A stretch of 64,000 bases of DNA from Brachynemurus nebulosus (lineage: Eukaryota; Arthropoda; Insecta; Neuroptera; Myrmeleontidae). Shown here piece by piece: positions 49,081 through 60,707 of the stretch; within the stretch, counting starts at the first letter, position 1, and the number at the start of each line of letters is the position of its first letter. The translations under genes and the position numbers were made by a program. The DNA lies in the NCBI GenBank assembly GCA_035578155.1, contig JAPWDM010000004.1, positions 59,737,292-59,801,291 on the forward strand, given 5' to 3'. Below the pieces are notes generated by a model. The model did no database searches. It was given only the letters and a program-made list of their open reading frames with translations, and was not told the origin of the DNA.

Positions 49081-51242
49081 AATATAAGAGCCTCATAATA
49101 CATATATTTGCTTAGTATTTCCACTCATCACAACAATATTTCGTATCACCATAAAATAAGAATATAAAATAATAAATTTGAGAAACAATTTTGGTAATAA
49201 CAATTTTTGAGAACATATTTTATAAAAGCAATTCTTTCGTTTTTCTTTTTTTACTAGAATATAATACTTTCTCTTTTGTATGGTTATTTTCTCGTTTGCT
49301 GTTTAAATTGTTTGTTTTATTTCATTTTAAGTAATTTAATGTAAAATAATAAAATGTTCGCCCTGTACGATAATGAAAGTAAATTTATTAAAAAACTTAT
49401 TTAAGGGATAGACAATTATTGTGTTTTATTTGTTCTTCTTGCAAAGATGAAATATTTGCTTTAATTAAATAATATACCTAAATTTTATTTAAAATATATT
49501 TCTGCATATCGATACACCTTTAGAAGTCGTGCTCACAGTATATTGACATAAAAATTTTCTTTCGAGAAAAATGCGTTTAAAATTTTGGATGTAAATTTTT
49601 ATAAGCAAGAAAGCAATGATGTTTCCTTTTTTCCTAAATTCAATTGTCAATTTCAGAATTAACCCCAGACACACGAGCGTATAAAATATTTTATTTTAAT
49701 AGCCGTGGCTCAGTGGCTGTGCAGTGCGGGAGGGAGGAAGAAATTGTACTAGAGATTGATTTCTAAATAATGCTTCTATTATCTCCATTCTTCTAAAAAT
49801 ATTTAACACTTGATGTGTAATAGACAAATAATTATACTTAATATAGTTACTTAAATACATTAAAACTTCAATTGATCGTCACCAGTGGGTGACCAATTAA
49901 CCGAATAGACGAAATAAGTCGCTAGAATTTATAAAATTGCTTTAGACATAGAGCTACTTCAAGTCACATTTTCGAAAAATGAAACTTTGCGGTTTGGTTT
50001 TAAAATTATGGTATTTAACTATTGGAGTTGGTTTACTAGACATAGTTTTGATATAATTTTAAAACTTTATGAGGAAATAATCAATAATAATAACGTAATA
50101 AATAATAATTAAAATACAGGCTATTTACATATATTTTATTATATTTTTTATAGTTGTAATTGAGAACAAGGGTATAATATGTTATCACACTGTTATTCTA
50201 ATGTAAGTGGAAATACATATAACACAGCGAAAAGTACTGATTAAAAATCGAGTATGAGCTGATTGTCGTAATCATCAGAAGCGGGATAGATATACTTAGA
50301 AATGAGGATAACAAATAAAACGGACAAAAAACATGAAACTATTAACCGAGTATGTAATCATCATGAAAGTTTGAAACAGATTGGTTTTAAACTTGTAAGA
50401 TCGTTCTTCGCTCCTCTCGCTTCGAACGTTCTTTCTTTGCTGTTATTTACAATGATGATCGTACTGTTCGTTAAACTGGTATGCTAGTGAGTGCTCTACA
50501 AAGTAATTGTTGATAGTTTGTACGTGGTATTGTCGTCATTCGTAGTGGCTGATAAACTCCACTTTAATCACATTTTCCTCAGTATGATAAGGACGCTATA
50601 AAACTATCAAGTTTTGTTTTAAATAAGTGAAATGATTATATTTTCCTGTTTTCCAATGATATTAAACTTTTTGAATTGCATAAAAATAATCAAAGCGTTT
50701 GCTTCTTTGGTTAAGGAGAAGATTTTTTCCGTGTACTGAAAGAACTGAACTGTTGTTACTTAAAAAAATAAAAATTAGTCTAATATATAAAAATTTTGGA
50801 ATAAAAAATTTATTAACGGACAGTATATGATTACAGCAATTGATTAATAGTTTATTATTGTAGCTACTGCACTATAAAGGTAACAAAAAATATTTTATCT
50901 ACGACTACCATGAAATTGCTTGTTTATTGTACAAAATACTATCTAAGTAAGCTACGTTTTACATACAGCCATATAGCCAGCTGTACAAAAAATGGCTCTT
51001 TACACTTATGTACAATGTACATAAACGTAAAATATCAAAGCTTACTACACTTTTATTAATTCTTATATAATATATATTAAATTATACAGTGATATACATA
51101 TTATACATATTAGAATCTGTACAAAAATTTTACTTAGCAACTGAATGTTTACGTTTGTTTTTAATAAATTTCAAATACTACATAATTTTAATGTATTGGT
51201 ATTTGTAGATTTATACCAAATTTTTATCGTTTATTGTGAATT
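49081..51242. other. No gene recognised
   Basis: Two kilobases of AT-rich DNA. TAGCCGTGGCTCAGTGGCTG at 49,702-49,721 contains an A-box-like TGGCTCAGTGG, but no B box follows. Open frames are short and motif-free. Confidence 0.45.
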
Positions 51243-51387
51243 TCATGCTAGTCGTAGATAAAGTATAGTACGTAACTCGGTTGTAAGGCATATTATACAC
51301 TGCGCGGCTTTTGCGTAACTTTTTCATTCGTGTGTAATATGCAACTTACAACCTCAATTACGTAATATACTATTTTCTACTCCTACT
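51243..51387. mobile_element. Short palindromic MITE
   Basis: GTAGATAAAGTATAGTACGT and CGGTTGTAAGGCATATTA pair with the inverted right arm (TGCAACTTACAACC, ACGTAATATACTATTTTCTA). About 145 bp. Confidence 0.75.
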
Positions 51388-51657
51388 ATTAAAAGTAACA
51401 TTTTGCGCACGCGTAACTATATCTAAAAATTAATAATTGTCCACAGCGTGCGGGAATACCGTGCGATAAAATATCCCATGGCTTATTGTAACAAAAAAGT
51501 AGGCTATGTTGCAATCGGGCCATTTGTTTGGACACAAGTTGTTAACGAGGCCAGTAAACCAAAACAAACAACCAAAAAAATATCGACGATTTACTAATCC
51601 ATGCTTTCTGGTAAAAATGACGTGATTATGTGGGTCAAACAATCATATAAAAAGAAT
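51388..51657. other. No feature recognised
   Basis: No gene seen. Confidence 0.4.
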
Positions 51658-52359
51658 TGTAAAACGATAATCGGGGAGAGTAGTCAAAAGAAGTAGACAG
51701 AGGGAAGAGTAGTCAAAAGAAGTAGTCAGAGTGGAGAAGTATAGAAGTAGTCAAAGTAGAGTAGTCGGGGAGAAGGAGCGGAGAAGTCGGGGAGAAGTCA
51801 AGGAGAAGTCGCGGGGAAGAAGTCGGAAAGCAGTGGCAGTCGGGTTACGTCAAGTCAAGGGCAGTAGAACAGTATGGAGTGGTAAAGAGCATTAGAGTTG
51901 GTATCTAGTTACTAGCAGGGGGATGGGCTACTCAGGGTAATTTAACATACTCAAGGTCGTAATTGGGAAGTTTGTTTTGGTGGCCAATAACAAGAGCTTG
52001 TAATTGAACCACGGGAATAACTTATGTCCAGGTAAGTCCTGATTCTGTCGCTTATATTTTATTTTTTGTTCATAAATGTTTATTTGATTATTTGGGGAAG
52101 CGATTCCTATTTTGTTAAGTTTTATTCATGTTCCTATTTTTGTTTCTTGTAATTATTATTAATTTATTTTGGTTTTGTTAATAAAATTGTTAAATTGAAA
52201 CTATTATTTTATTGAGTGAAAAGTGAACACCCTTAAATTCCCACAAGTCTACCGTAGTGATCAGGAGTTCGAACCCAGGCCTTTCTGTGGGGTTTTCCAC
52301 GCTACAAATAACATCAGTTAACCCCCCGACAAAAAAGGTCCGTACCACCGTCGATTACA
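51658..52359 (+). repeat. Lone LTR of a gypsy-like retrotransposon
   Basis: It begins TGTAAAACGATAATC and ends CGATTACA, so the ends have TG...CA form and short inverted identity (TGTAA/TTACA). A purine-rich block of AGTAGTCA and GAGAAGTCGGGG repeats lies at 51,676-51,830. GTTAATAAAATTG near 52,180 could supply a polyadenylation signal. A primer-site-like sequence follows directly. No partner LTR or coding region is present. Confidence 0.6.
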
Positions 52360-52382
52360 TTTGGTTGGCAGCGGTGAGATGT
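52360..52382 (+). promoter_or_regulatory. Primer-binding-site-like sequence
   Basis: TTTGGTTGGCAGCGGTGAGA directly follows the LTR end and resembles the GGTGGCAGCGGTG sites seen after many insect LTRs. The element is cut off about 90 bp further on at (AT)n. Confidence 0.5.
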
Positions 52383-52451
52383 TAACAAATGGCGGCAACG
52401 GTGGCTAAAAACTACCCCCGTCCATTACAGCTATTTCGTTGATTCTAATTC

Positions 52452-52551
<100 letters not shown>

Positions 52552-52703
52552 TTGATTATTTATTATTGTTTTCATAGTTTCAAAGTATGCCTTAGTAAAA
52601 ATTTGAATATCTTACAACTGATATTATAAATTTAAAAAGTTTTACTACTTATCTAAATAATTATTAATGTAAATTTTACGGAAAAAATGTGCTCGTAGAA
52701 AAA

Positions 52704-52822
52704 GTATAGTGTAAAATACGTGGGAAAAGCTAATTTCTCACTCATATGAATTGTTGCACTCTCCCTGCGGGCTTATTCATGAGAAATAAGTCGCTTTTTC
52801 CACGTATTGTAAAATATACTAT
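52704..52822. mobile_element. Short palindromic MITE
   Basis: AGTATAGTGTAAAATACGTG with GAAAAGCTAATTTCTCA pairs with GAGAAATAAGTCGCTTTTTC and CACGTATTGTAAAATATACT. The outer motif AGTATA.T resembles the MITE at 51,243. Confidence 0.78.
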
Positions 52823-53105
52823 CAAAAAAATTAAACCTTAAAATCAAATTGTACGTTTTAACGTATCCATAATCACTGCAACCATACTGTTCAATCAATC
52901 AATTATTTTTCTCATACATAATACTTAATTTTTATCTATTCATCAAATTCATGATTTTAGCAATTTTTTAAATTACCTATTATAATTTTTTTCTTAAATA
53001 ATACCTCCAAAATTTATTCTGTCTCTTCTTGAATAAAATAAGAAGATAAACAGTTAAATCTTCACAACATAATTAATTATAGAATAAATAATACGCAGTA
53101 TTGAT

Positions 53106-53187
53106 GGGCCTATAGTTTAACAGGTAAAAGGCTTAATATTCAATTAAGACCAATACGCATGTTACTGGTTCGATTCGTAGATGTTTC
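53106..53187 (+). other. tRNA-like sequence with A and B boxes
   Basis: GGGCCTATAGTTTAACAGG has an A-box-like TAGTTTAACAGG. A stem CTTAA/TTAAG encloses a 7-base loop whose centre reads TTC. GGTTCGATTC is a good B box 53 bases after the A box. The acceptor stem and T stem do not pair well, so this is a tRNA pseudogene, a SINE head or chance, not a working tRNA. Confidence 0.45.
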
Positions 53188-54099
53188 AATACCTATTTAA
53201 TTTTAAATACTGAAGTAAACATTGAGTAAATATTTCAAACGAATACAAGATAATTAAATAAATACGTTAAAACATAAGAAAAATTCATTTCAGATCGCAA
53301 AGGTTGTCTATCAAGCTTGGTATGAATTATAATTTTAACTACTGCAACAAGATCATTTGCCAATGTATGCATATAATATTTTGACTGGATTGACAATTGA
53401 ATATTATTATTTGTACATTGTTATTTAGTGTCTGTAACAATAATATATACCTATATTTACTAAAATAATTTTATTGTTCTACCTATACGACATTATGATT
53501 TATTTATTACTCCAACAATTTTTGTAACCATTAGAAATACATTTTTTTTTTTTTAATTAAATCAAGTCATATTTTGCAAAATCATCTTGTGTGCCAAAAA
53601 AGTTTATGAATATAACCCAACAAAGATCATCGTAAAATACAATAACCAAGTCAAAAATTACCTCTACTACAAAGTTATAAATTATAATTGAAAAAGGGTT
53701 TCTATTGATTTTATAAGCTGTTATATCGAGAGAAGATTGTCGAGCGACTAAAAGTACAGTAATGTTCATTTTACACAAAATTAATTATTCACAAAACCAA
53801 CGGTCTCAAAATTAATTTAAATCTTGAGCTTTTAGGAAATCATTTTAAATTCTGGTATGAATTTCAGAATCAACCTAGAAAATAATTATCAAAACAGAAT
53901 AGAGAAATATTTCTAAAAACTTAAATACTCCCTAACATAAAAGATGCAAGAATTACGCAGGCATAAATAATTCCAAATTTAACTCATTTTTGAGTCCAGG
54001 ATTTTTCTAGACAAAACAGCTATCACTTTAGCTTTAAGATAATAGCTATGGAAATATTCTGTATTTGAATGAAAAATACTCATCAGTATCAGACAACGG
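53188..54099. other. No feature recognised
   Basis: AT-rich, no gene seen. Confidence 0.45.
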
Positions 54100-54310
54100 A
54101 CTTACAAGGAGATGCACCCAGAGTGAAATTCCCAATTTCGATGATACTTCGCTGGTGTGTAGCCTTAGTGGTACAATGTATCAAATTTTTGCCATCATAA
54201 ATAGAAAGAGCATCAAAAATCACTGTTTTTGCGTTTTTCCGAAATATGTGTGGCATCCAAACCATATAAAGAAGAAAAAGATAGGATAAATTATATTACG
54301 TTATTATTAT
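54100..54310 (-). repeat. Short inverted copy of the 57.6-kb repeat
   Basis: CAGAGTGAAATTC, TTCGCTGGTGTGTAG, TTTTTGCCATCATAAATA and TTCCGAAATATGTGTGG match 57,570-57,700 and 57,965-58,020 in inverted orientation, with the middle about 260 bp missing. Confidence 0.8.
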
Positions 54311-54578
54311 TTTCTGCATTTTTTTATTTTTATATTTATTTCATCATGATAATGTATCAAATTTTCCGATACTTACTTAATTGGTAGTTGAGCCATGTGT
54401 ATATTTGATTACCCATATTCTATATTTTTTACACCTATTTTTGCCAAAGTTCTCTGGTTTGCAAGTGTTAATAAATGTTCGACAAGAAGCAGTAATTTTT
54501 TCCGTTCAACAAATCAACTGCCTTTATCTTCTAACAAATTCTTTTTAAACAAATAAAAATTTATTTCTTTGTATTATT

Positions 54579-54584
<6 letters not shown>

Positions 54585-54620
<36 letters not shown>
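54585..54620. repeat. (TA)n microsatellite
   Basis: About 18 TA units. Confidence 0.95.
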
Positions 54621-54622
<2 letters not shown>

Positions 54623-54672
54623 CTTTATTTCTTATTCTTTTATTTCTTACTTAACATTCAAACTTCTTTTTA

Positions 54673-54792
54673 GCGAATTTCGAAAACTCGAAATTCAGCT
54701 ATTACAGTAGGTCTCATGACGCAATCTGAGTCCGGGACTATGGCAGAAATCTGTTTTGAGGTCCCTAGAATACGAAAATGATATTCACTAAA

Positions 54793-54860
<68 letters not shown>

Positions 54861-56803
54861 GTGTTCCCACGATAACTCTCGAACGAAACGTCTAACGCTT
54901 ATGAAATTTTGTGTGCGGACTGGATTCTGAATTGGCTTGGCTAGGTTCGTTAGCCAGACACGTCGGATGCCCAGAAGTAGGTTTTCTGGCCATTTTTTAT
55001 CATTCGATCTTATCATAAGACAGTTCGATTTTTACATCGTTGAAAAGGAAAAAAAAATTATGAAGAAAATGTTCTTATAATTTTCTTTCTATGTTAAGTA
55101 GTTTTCGAGAAAATCGTAATTTTCACTATTGGCTTATTTTGCTCTCTTTGTCATTGTAATAAGTAATTTATATTTCTATCTCAGTTCTTTATGAAGTATA
55201 AAAATATTTCACTTTTTTATTAAAGGATTTTGTGAGAACAAGTGAAGTATATTCACATATATGTGTTATAACACACACATGTATAGTTTTGTTTCTCATT
55301 TATTGCATTATAATTAGCATGGTTCTATCCCATGTTAAAAAATGTAAATTAAACAGATTTTCTAAGCTAATGTAATGAAGAATTTTTTTTTTTTTTATTG
55401 AATTTTTAAGTAAACAAGAAATTGAAGATTATGTTATGATATAATATTATTAAATATATGAAACAAAACAAAATATGTATAATGTACATATGTATTTACG
55501 GAAAAATATTTTGAATCGATTTTGAAAATTTTTTCACTAATAATTAATAATGTTAAAAAATTAAACCATTTCAAATGGATTTAAGGTATTTTATGTGAGG
55601 TCAAGGTTTTGGGGACCTAAAAAGGCCAGAAATTAATTAACCAATCGACTTTAAAAAAATTTTCACAGTTAGTAAGTTAAAGTATTTGAATTAATTAATT
55701 AAATGATGTCCGCAAGAAGCTTACGGACTGCCATAAGTTATATGAGATCCTTAGAACCCTTTTCTTACTGTTACTAGACTTGTATGAGTTTCGCCAGGAT
55801 TTACTGATCCCATAATTGTAAAAAATAAACTAAACGACCAATTTTAAAAAAATCTTCACTGTTACAGAGCTAAACTATTTTAGATAGATTTAGAATACAT
55901 TATGTAAGGTCCGCCAGGGTCCACAGGACCCAAAAGTGTCAAAAATAAACTAACTGACCGATTTTGAAAATTTTTTCTCTGTTACAGAGCTAAACTATTT
56001 TAGATAAATATCGATTACGTTATGTAAGGTCCGCCTGGGTCCATAGGACCCAAAAGTGTCAAAAATAAACTGCCTGATCGATTTTGAAAATTTTTTCACT
56101 GTTACAGAGCTAAACTGTTTTAGATAAATATAGATTCCGTTATGTAAGGTCTGCCAGGGTCCATGGGATCCAAAAGTGTCAAAAATAAACTAACCGACCG
56201 ATTTTGAAAATTTTTTCACTGTTACAGAGCTAAACTATTTTAGATAAATATAGATTACGTTATGTAAGGTCTGCCAGGGTCCATGAGATCCAAAAGTGTC
56301 AAAAATAAACTAACCGACCGATTTTGAAAATTTTTTCACTGTTGGGGAACTAAGCTATTTTAGATAGACATACATTACGTTATTTAGGGTCCGCCAGGGT
56401 CCATGGAACCCAAAAGTGGTAAAAATAAACTAACTGACCGATTTTGAAAATTTTTTCACTCTTACAGAGCTAAACTATTTTAGATAAATATAGATTACGT
56501 TATGTAAAGTCTGCCAGGGTCCATCGGATCCAAAAGTGTCAAAAATAAACTAACCGACCGATTTTGAAAATTTTTTCACTGTTGGGGAGCTAAGCTATTT
56601 TAGATACATATAGATTACGTTATGTAAGGTCTGACAGTGTCAGTAGGACCTAAAAGTGTCAAAAATAAAATAACTGACCGATTTTGAAACTTTTTTACTA
56701 TTACCGAGGTAAACTATTTTTAGATAGGTACAGGTTGTGTTATCTGAGATCCACAACTGTCCTGCGGATGCAAATGCGGCGTAGAATGCTACACAACGGG
56801 TTT

Positions 56804-56887
<84 letters not shown>

Positions 56888-57232
56888 CATAAAGTCCGCC
56901 TAGAATATACGGTCGAGCTGATTTTTTAATGAGGTCCACCGGGATCTTGCAGATCCGAAAACGCCAGTAATAAGCTATCGAACCGATGCTAAAAAATTTC
57001 TCACTGCTAGAGAACTAAATTATTTTAGATGGATACAACTATGCTGCACAAAATTCGTTCGGGTTCTTGGGTCCCCAAAAATACCAAAACTAATTACCCA
57101 GCCGATTTTAAAAATTCTTTTACTCTTAGAAAGCTAAACTATTTTAAATAGGTACAGGTCTTAGATGAGATCCGCCAATGCCCAAGATTTGGAAATTCGC
57201 TATGTTATGCAGATGCTGCGACAGGGGTATTT
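54673..57232 (+). repeat. Family X composite repeat, copy C (fullest)
   Basis: It starts TTAGCGAATTTCGAAAAC with the hairpin seen in copy A, followed by (AT)n at 54,798-54,856 and a 640-bp middle part shared with copy A. The tandem array runs over 55,500-56,760, then (AT)n at 56,807-56,885 and more array-like units. It ends ATTTGGAAATTCGCTATG plus GCAGATGCTGCGACAGGGG. The motif TAGCGAATTTC occurs inverted near the right end, like a weak terminal repeat. No transposase or other open frame. Class unknown. Confidence 0.85.
55801..56760 (+). repeat. Eight 120-bp tandem units in exact phase
   Basis: Units start at 55,801 and every 120 bases to 56,641 without net indels. The core is ACCGATTTTGAAAATTTTTT, then CACTGTTACAGAGCTAAAC, TTACGTTATGTAAGGTC and CCAAAAGTGTCAAAAATAAA. 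Degenerate units flank the block on both sides. Confidence 0.96.
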
Positions 57233-57559
57233 TATTCTTTATTGTATGCTTTGTGGGCGTCACCCCCCCCATTTCCCAAATCACAAAATTTATTATAAAG
57301 CACCTAAACAGTAAACGAAAGAGATTACTGCTTGTCTTGTCGAACATTCATTAACACAGGCAGACCAGAGAACTTTGGCAGAAGTAGGTGTAAAAAATAT
57401 ACAACAGCGATTAGCAAATATTATACACAAGGCTAGATTACCAATTAAGTAAGTACTAAAAAATACATCAATCATTATCGAAAAGTAAAAATTTTACCTT
57501 TTCATGATACAATAAACATAAAAAATAAAAGAATATAGAAGGTATTTGCAATCACTAAT
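57233..57559. other. No feature recognised
   Basis: No gene seen. Confidence 0.4.
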
Positions 57560-58025
57560 AATGCAATATAATTTACCCTATTTTTTTCTTTCTTTTGGTG
57601 GTATGTTTTGGATACCACACATATTTCGGAAAGACGCAAAAACTCGTATCCCCTAATTTTTGGTGCTCTTTTTATTTATGATGGTAAAAATTTGATAAAT
57701 TGAACTTAATACAAGAAAATTTACCCCCATTTTCACCCCTCCAGCCCTTCTTATGAACTCGACCCTGGTTTAACCTATACAGGTGAATGGATCTTTCAAA
57801 TAGTAGCATTTCGTCAATTTAAAGTTTTACTCTGTCTTTTATAGTTTTCGAGATATCTTAAAAAATACGATTTGAACGCCCCTACTTTAGGGGCTGGTTT
57901 CACCCCGTAAACGAGGAAGACAGCCGATAAAAAAAAATACGGGTCTCTTATTTTTGCCTATTCTACACACCAGCGATGTTTCATAGTAATTGCGAATTTC
58001 ACTCTGGATACATCTCCTTGTTAGA
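57560..58025 (+). repeat. Dispersed repeat, longer copy
   Basis: Both ends match the inverted short copy at 54,100-54,310. The middle (57,700-57,960) has CACCCCT and TTTCACCCCG text similar to the foldback interiors at 39 kb. Confidence 0.7.
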
Positions 58026-58745
58026 TAGCAAACTATATTTTACTGCGAAATTAATCGAGCAAAACAATCTTGTATTATTATGTATTACATTCAAATAGTG
58101 TGAAATAGTCTTTAATTTAATCAATGAAGACATATAAAATTATACACTACATACACATGTATGTACGATAGATAGATGCTTTCCCGTTTTTATACAAGAT
58201 TTCGTTCATTACAATACGTACCAAATACCGAATAGCACCAAAATGCCGTACGTAGGTATTAACAAGTGAGTAACTTTGATGTACACTCCGTAAATAGTGA
58301 TTCCGTTTGCAATGACAACAATATTGTCGACTTCATTTAATTGTAATATAAATTACATCTGAAATCCTTCTAGACAACAACCATTGACATTTAAAAGGAT
58401 TTCTCTTTTCCTCCTATTTTCACGTTTTTTGCCATCACGAAAATTGATAATGTAACATAAAATATTGGAATGAAAGTTCAGATTGAATGGGGTGTTCATA
58501 TATTATTACTTATATGTGTATACAATGTGGTTCATAAATGAAATAAATGCAAACATTTTAAGTAAAATAGGTAACATACCTACTAAGGAAATTTCAAAAT
58601 ATTCCAGAACATAAGCCAGGGAGGATGATGGTCGTTTCCTGAATCTACATATATATGTATTTATGTAAGTGACATAAATAGCTAGTAGAAATAAAAACAC
58701 AACAAAATAGTAATAACAAGAAGATAAAGACATCACAGACTGAGC
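58026..58745. other. No feature recognised
   Basis: AT-rich, no gene seen. Confidence 0.4.
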
Positions 58746-60600
58746 ATCACAGTTTATTTATCACAGAAAACCCACTGTAACCTTGGGGATCCAAAAACCG
58801 CCCAGTGGTACAGTGGGGATTACAACAACACAATTGGAGGCCCCATAGACCTCCTGTGGCAGAAAAAACACGAAAAGGACGAAAAAACAATAACAATCGA
58901 AAATGTGTTATTATTATTATTATTATTATTTTTTTTTTTTTTATTAAGATTGGGATACTGCTGCCGGTGGATAGCGCAGTCAGCAGCACCCGGCGGCATC
59001 GCCAGCTGAGGGCATGCGCCACCAAACACGATATAAATAAAAACAACACGTAAAGACAGGGACACATAAATGCACTAGACAATGGACAAACATACACATA
59101 ATAAAATTCACCGATGAGCCCTGCCATCCCAGGGTTTCACAAAGAGAGGACAGTCCTTGGTGGCGGTACGCTAAGTACTAGCCAGAACATCCGGGCACCG
59201 AGGACTGAAAACCAACGATGAAACTCCCCCCGAGATGTAAAGGGCCTCGGGGTGGAGGAACCTGACTAGACAAACTCAACTACACTGGAAAGGAAAATAA
59301 ATGTCACTACAAAAAGGAAATAAATATCACAGAGCAGTATCAGAAAAAAGTATCACAGAAGAACTTATTACGTCACTGGGTAGCCACTGGCCGACCAGTG
59401 ACGCAATAAGGAGTTAAAACAATACCGCTGTAGAGCCATAACAACAGGCCTACAGCGGCATAACAAAATATCACAGATAAGGAACATAAAAAAAAGCGAA
59501 ACAAGAAATATCACAATAACCCATCACAGTAGTGGGGACCTGGAGCCACCCAGTGGTGCGATGGGGATTATAGCAACGCTAATGGAGATTCCAAGAATCT
59601 CCGTTAGAAGGAAACTAAACAAAAATTCAACAAAGTAGAAAAATAACAATAAAATAACAACAAAATATCACAGGCTGAAAAATCACAGTAAATATGTCAC
59701 AGGGTACCCACTGTATCCCCGGGGCCTAGAACCGCCCAGTGGTACAGTGGGGATTACAACACCGTTGGAGGCCCCAAGAACCTCCAGTGGCAGAAAAACA
59801 CAGAAAAGGACAAAAAAGAATAACAAAAGTATTCAATGATTTGTGTTGTCTTATTTATTTATTACCAAACCAGAGCCCCGTTAGCCTGCTAGCCAGCTAG
59901 CAGTTACCGCCGAGCACGACGAGGACGACGGGTTGGATTTATGCCCGGCATTATTTTTTTTAATTATTTTTTTTTTCTTTTTAGATTAAAATTGGGGTAC
60001 TGCTGCCGGTGGATGGCGCGGTCAGCAGCACCCGGCGGCATCGCCAACGAAGGGCATGCGGCGCCCCAACACGATAAATAAAAACAACACTTAACCACAG
60101 GAACACATAAATGCAATCGACAACGGACAAACATACACAAATAAAATCAAGCGATGAACCCTGCCATCCCAGGGCTTAAAAAGAGCGGACAGTCTTTGGT
60201 GAAGGTACGATAAGTACTAAACAGACCGTCCGGTCACCAAGGCCTGGAGGCCATCGCTGGGACTCCCCTGGGGTGGAAGAACCTGACTAGACGACTAGAC
60301 GAATATCACAATATGTATCACAGAAAAAAAAACTTATTACGTCACTGGGGCCCACCAGTGACGTAATAAGGGATTAAAAAATACCGCTGTAGATCCATAA
60401 CAAAAGGCCTACAGCGGCATAACAAAATATCACAGATATTAAAAAACAAATGATGTACCACCTCGGATGTAAAGAGCCCTCGATGGTACATCATTAAAAA
60501 GAAATAACAACAACAAAACAACATGCATAAATAACAACAGTACCATCAAGGGTGTAAAAGGCCCTTAGTGGCATAACGAAAGACTAAAAGTACCCTGCCA
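58746..60600. repeat. Chain of stem-loops with ATCACAG linkers, partly duplicated
   Basis: More than a dozen compact inverted repeats follow one another. Clear ones are CTTATTACGTCACTGG with CCAGTGACGTAATAAG at 60,329-60,370 and an earlier copy at 59,366-59,412; ACCGCTGTAG with CTACAGCGG at 59,426-59,459 and 60,382-60,415; CCCACTGTA with TACAGTGGGG at 58,771-58,819 and 59,708-59,751; ATGATGTACCA with TGGTACATCAT at about 60,450-60,494; and CAGTCCTTGGTG with CACCGAGGACTG at about 59,152-59,208. Linkers are rich in A and repeat AAATATCACAG. 58,771-59,480 and 59,705-60,440 are direct copies offset by 934 bp at the first stem. Next to the LINE 3' side, it may be its untranslated tail on the minus strand. 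Confidence 0.85.
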
Positions 60601-60707
60601 GACCAGCTGGAACAAGGTATTGTTAATAAATAAGACAACGCAATACTTTTTGGAAACACATAAATTAAAAACGTAACTGGATTAAAAGTTTAAAGTATCG
60701 GGGGAGA
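60601..60707. other. Junction between stem-loop array and LINE
   Basis: Short AT-rich stretch with no own feature. Confidence 0.4.

Noticed and set aside
49702..49760. tRNA or SINE head
   Set aside because: Only an A-box-like TGGCTCAGTGG is present; no B box follows at the right distance.
58805..59127. Frames in the stem-loop array
   Set aside because: Present on both strands over a structured repeat and interrupted in its duplicate copy, so coding is unlikely.
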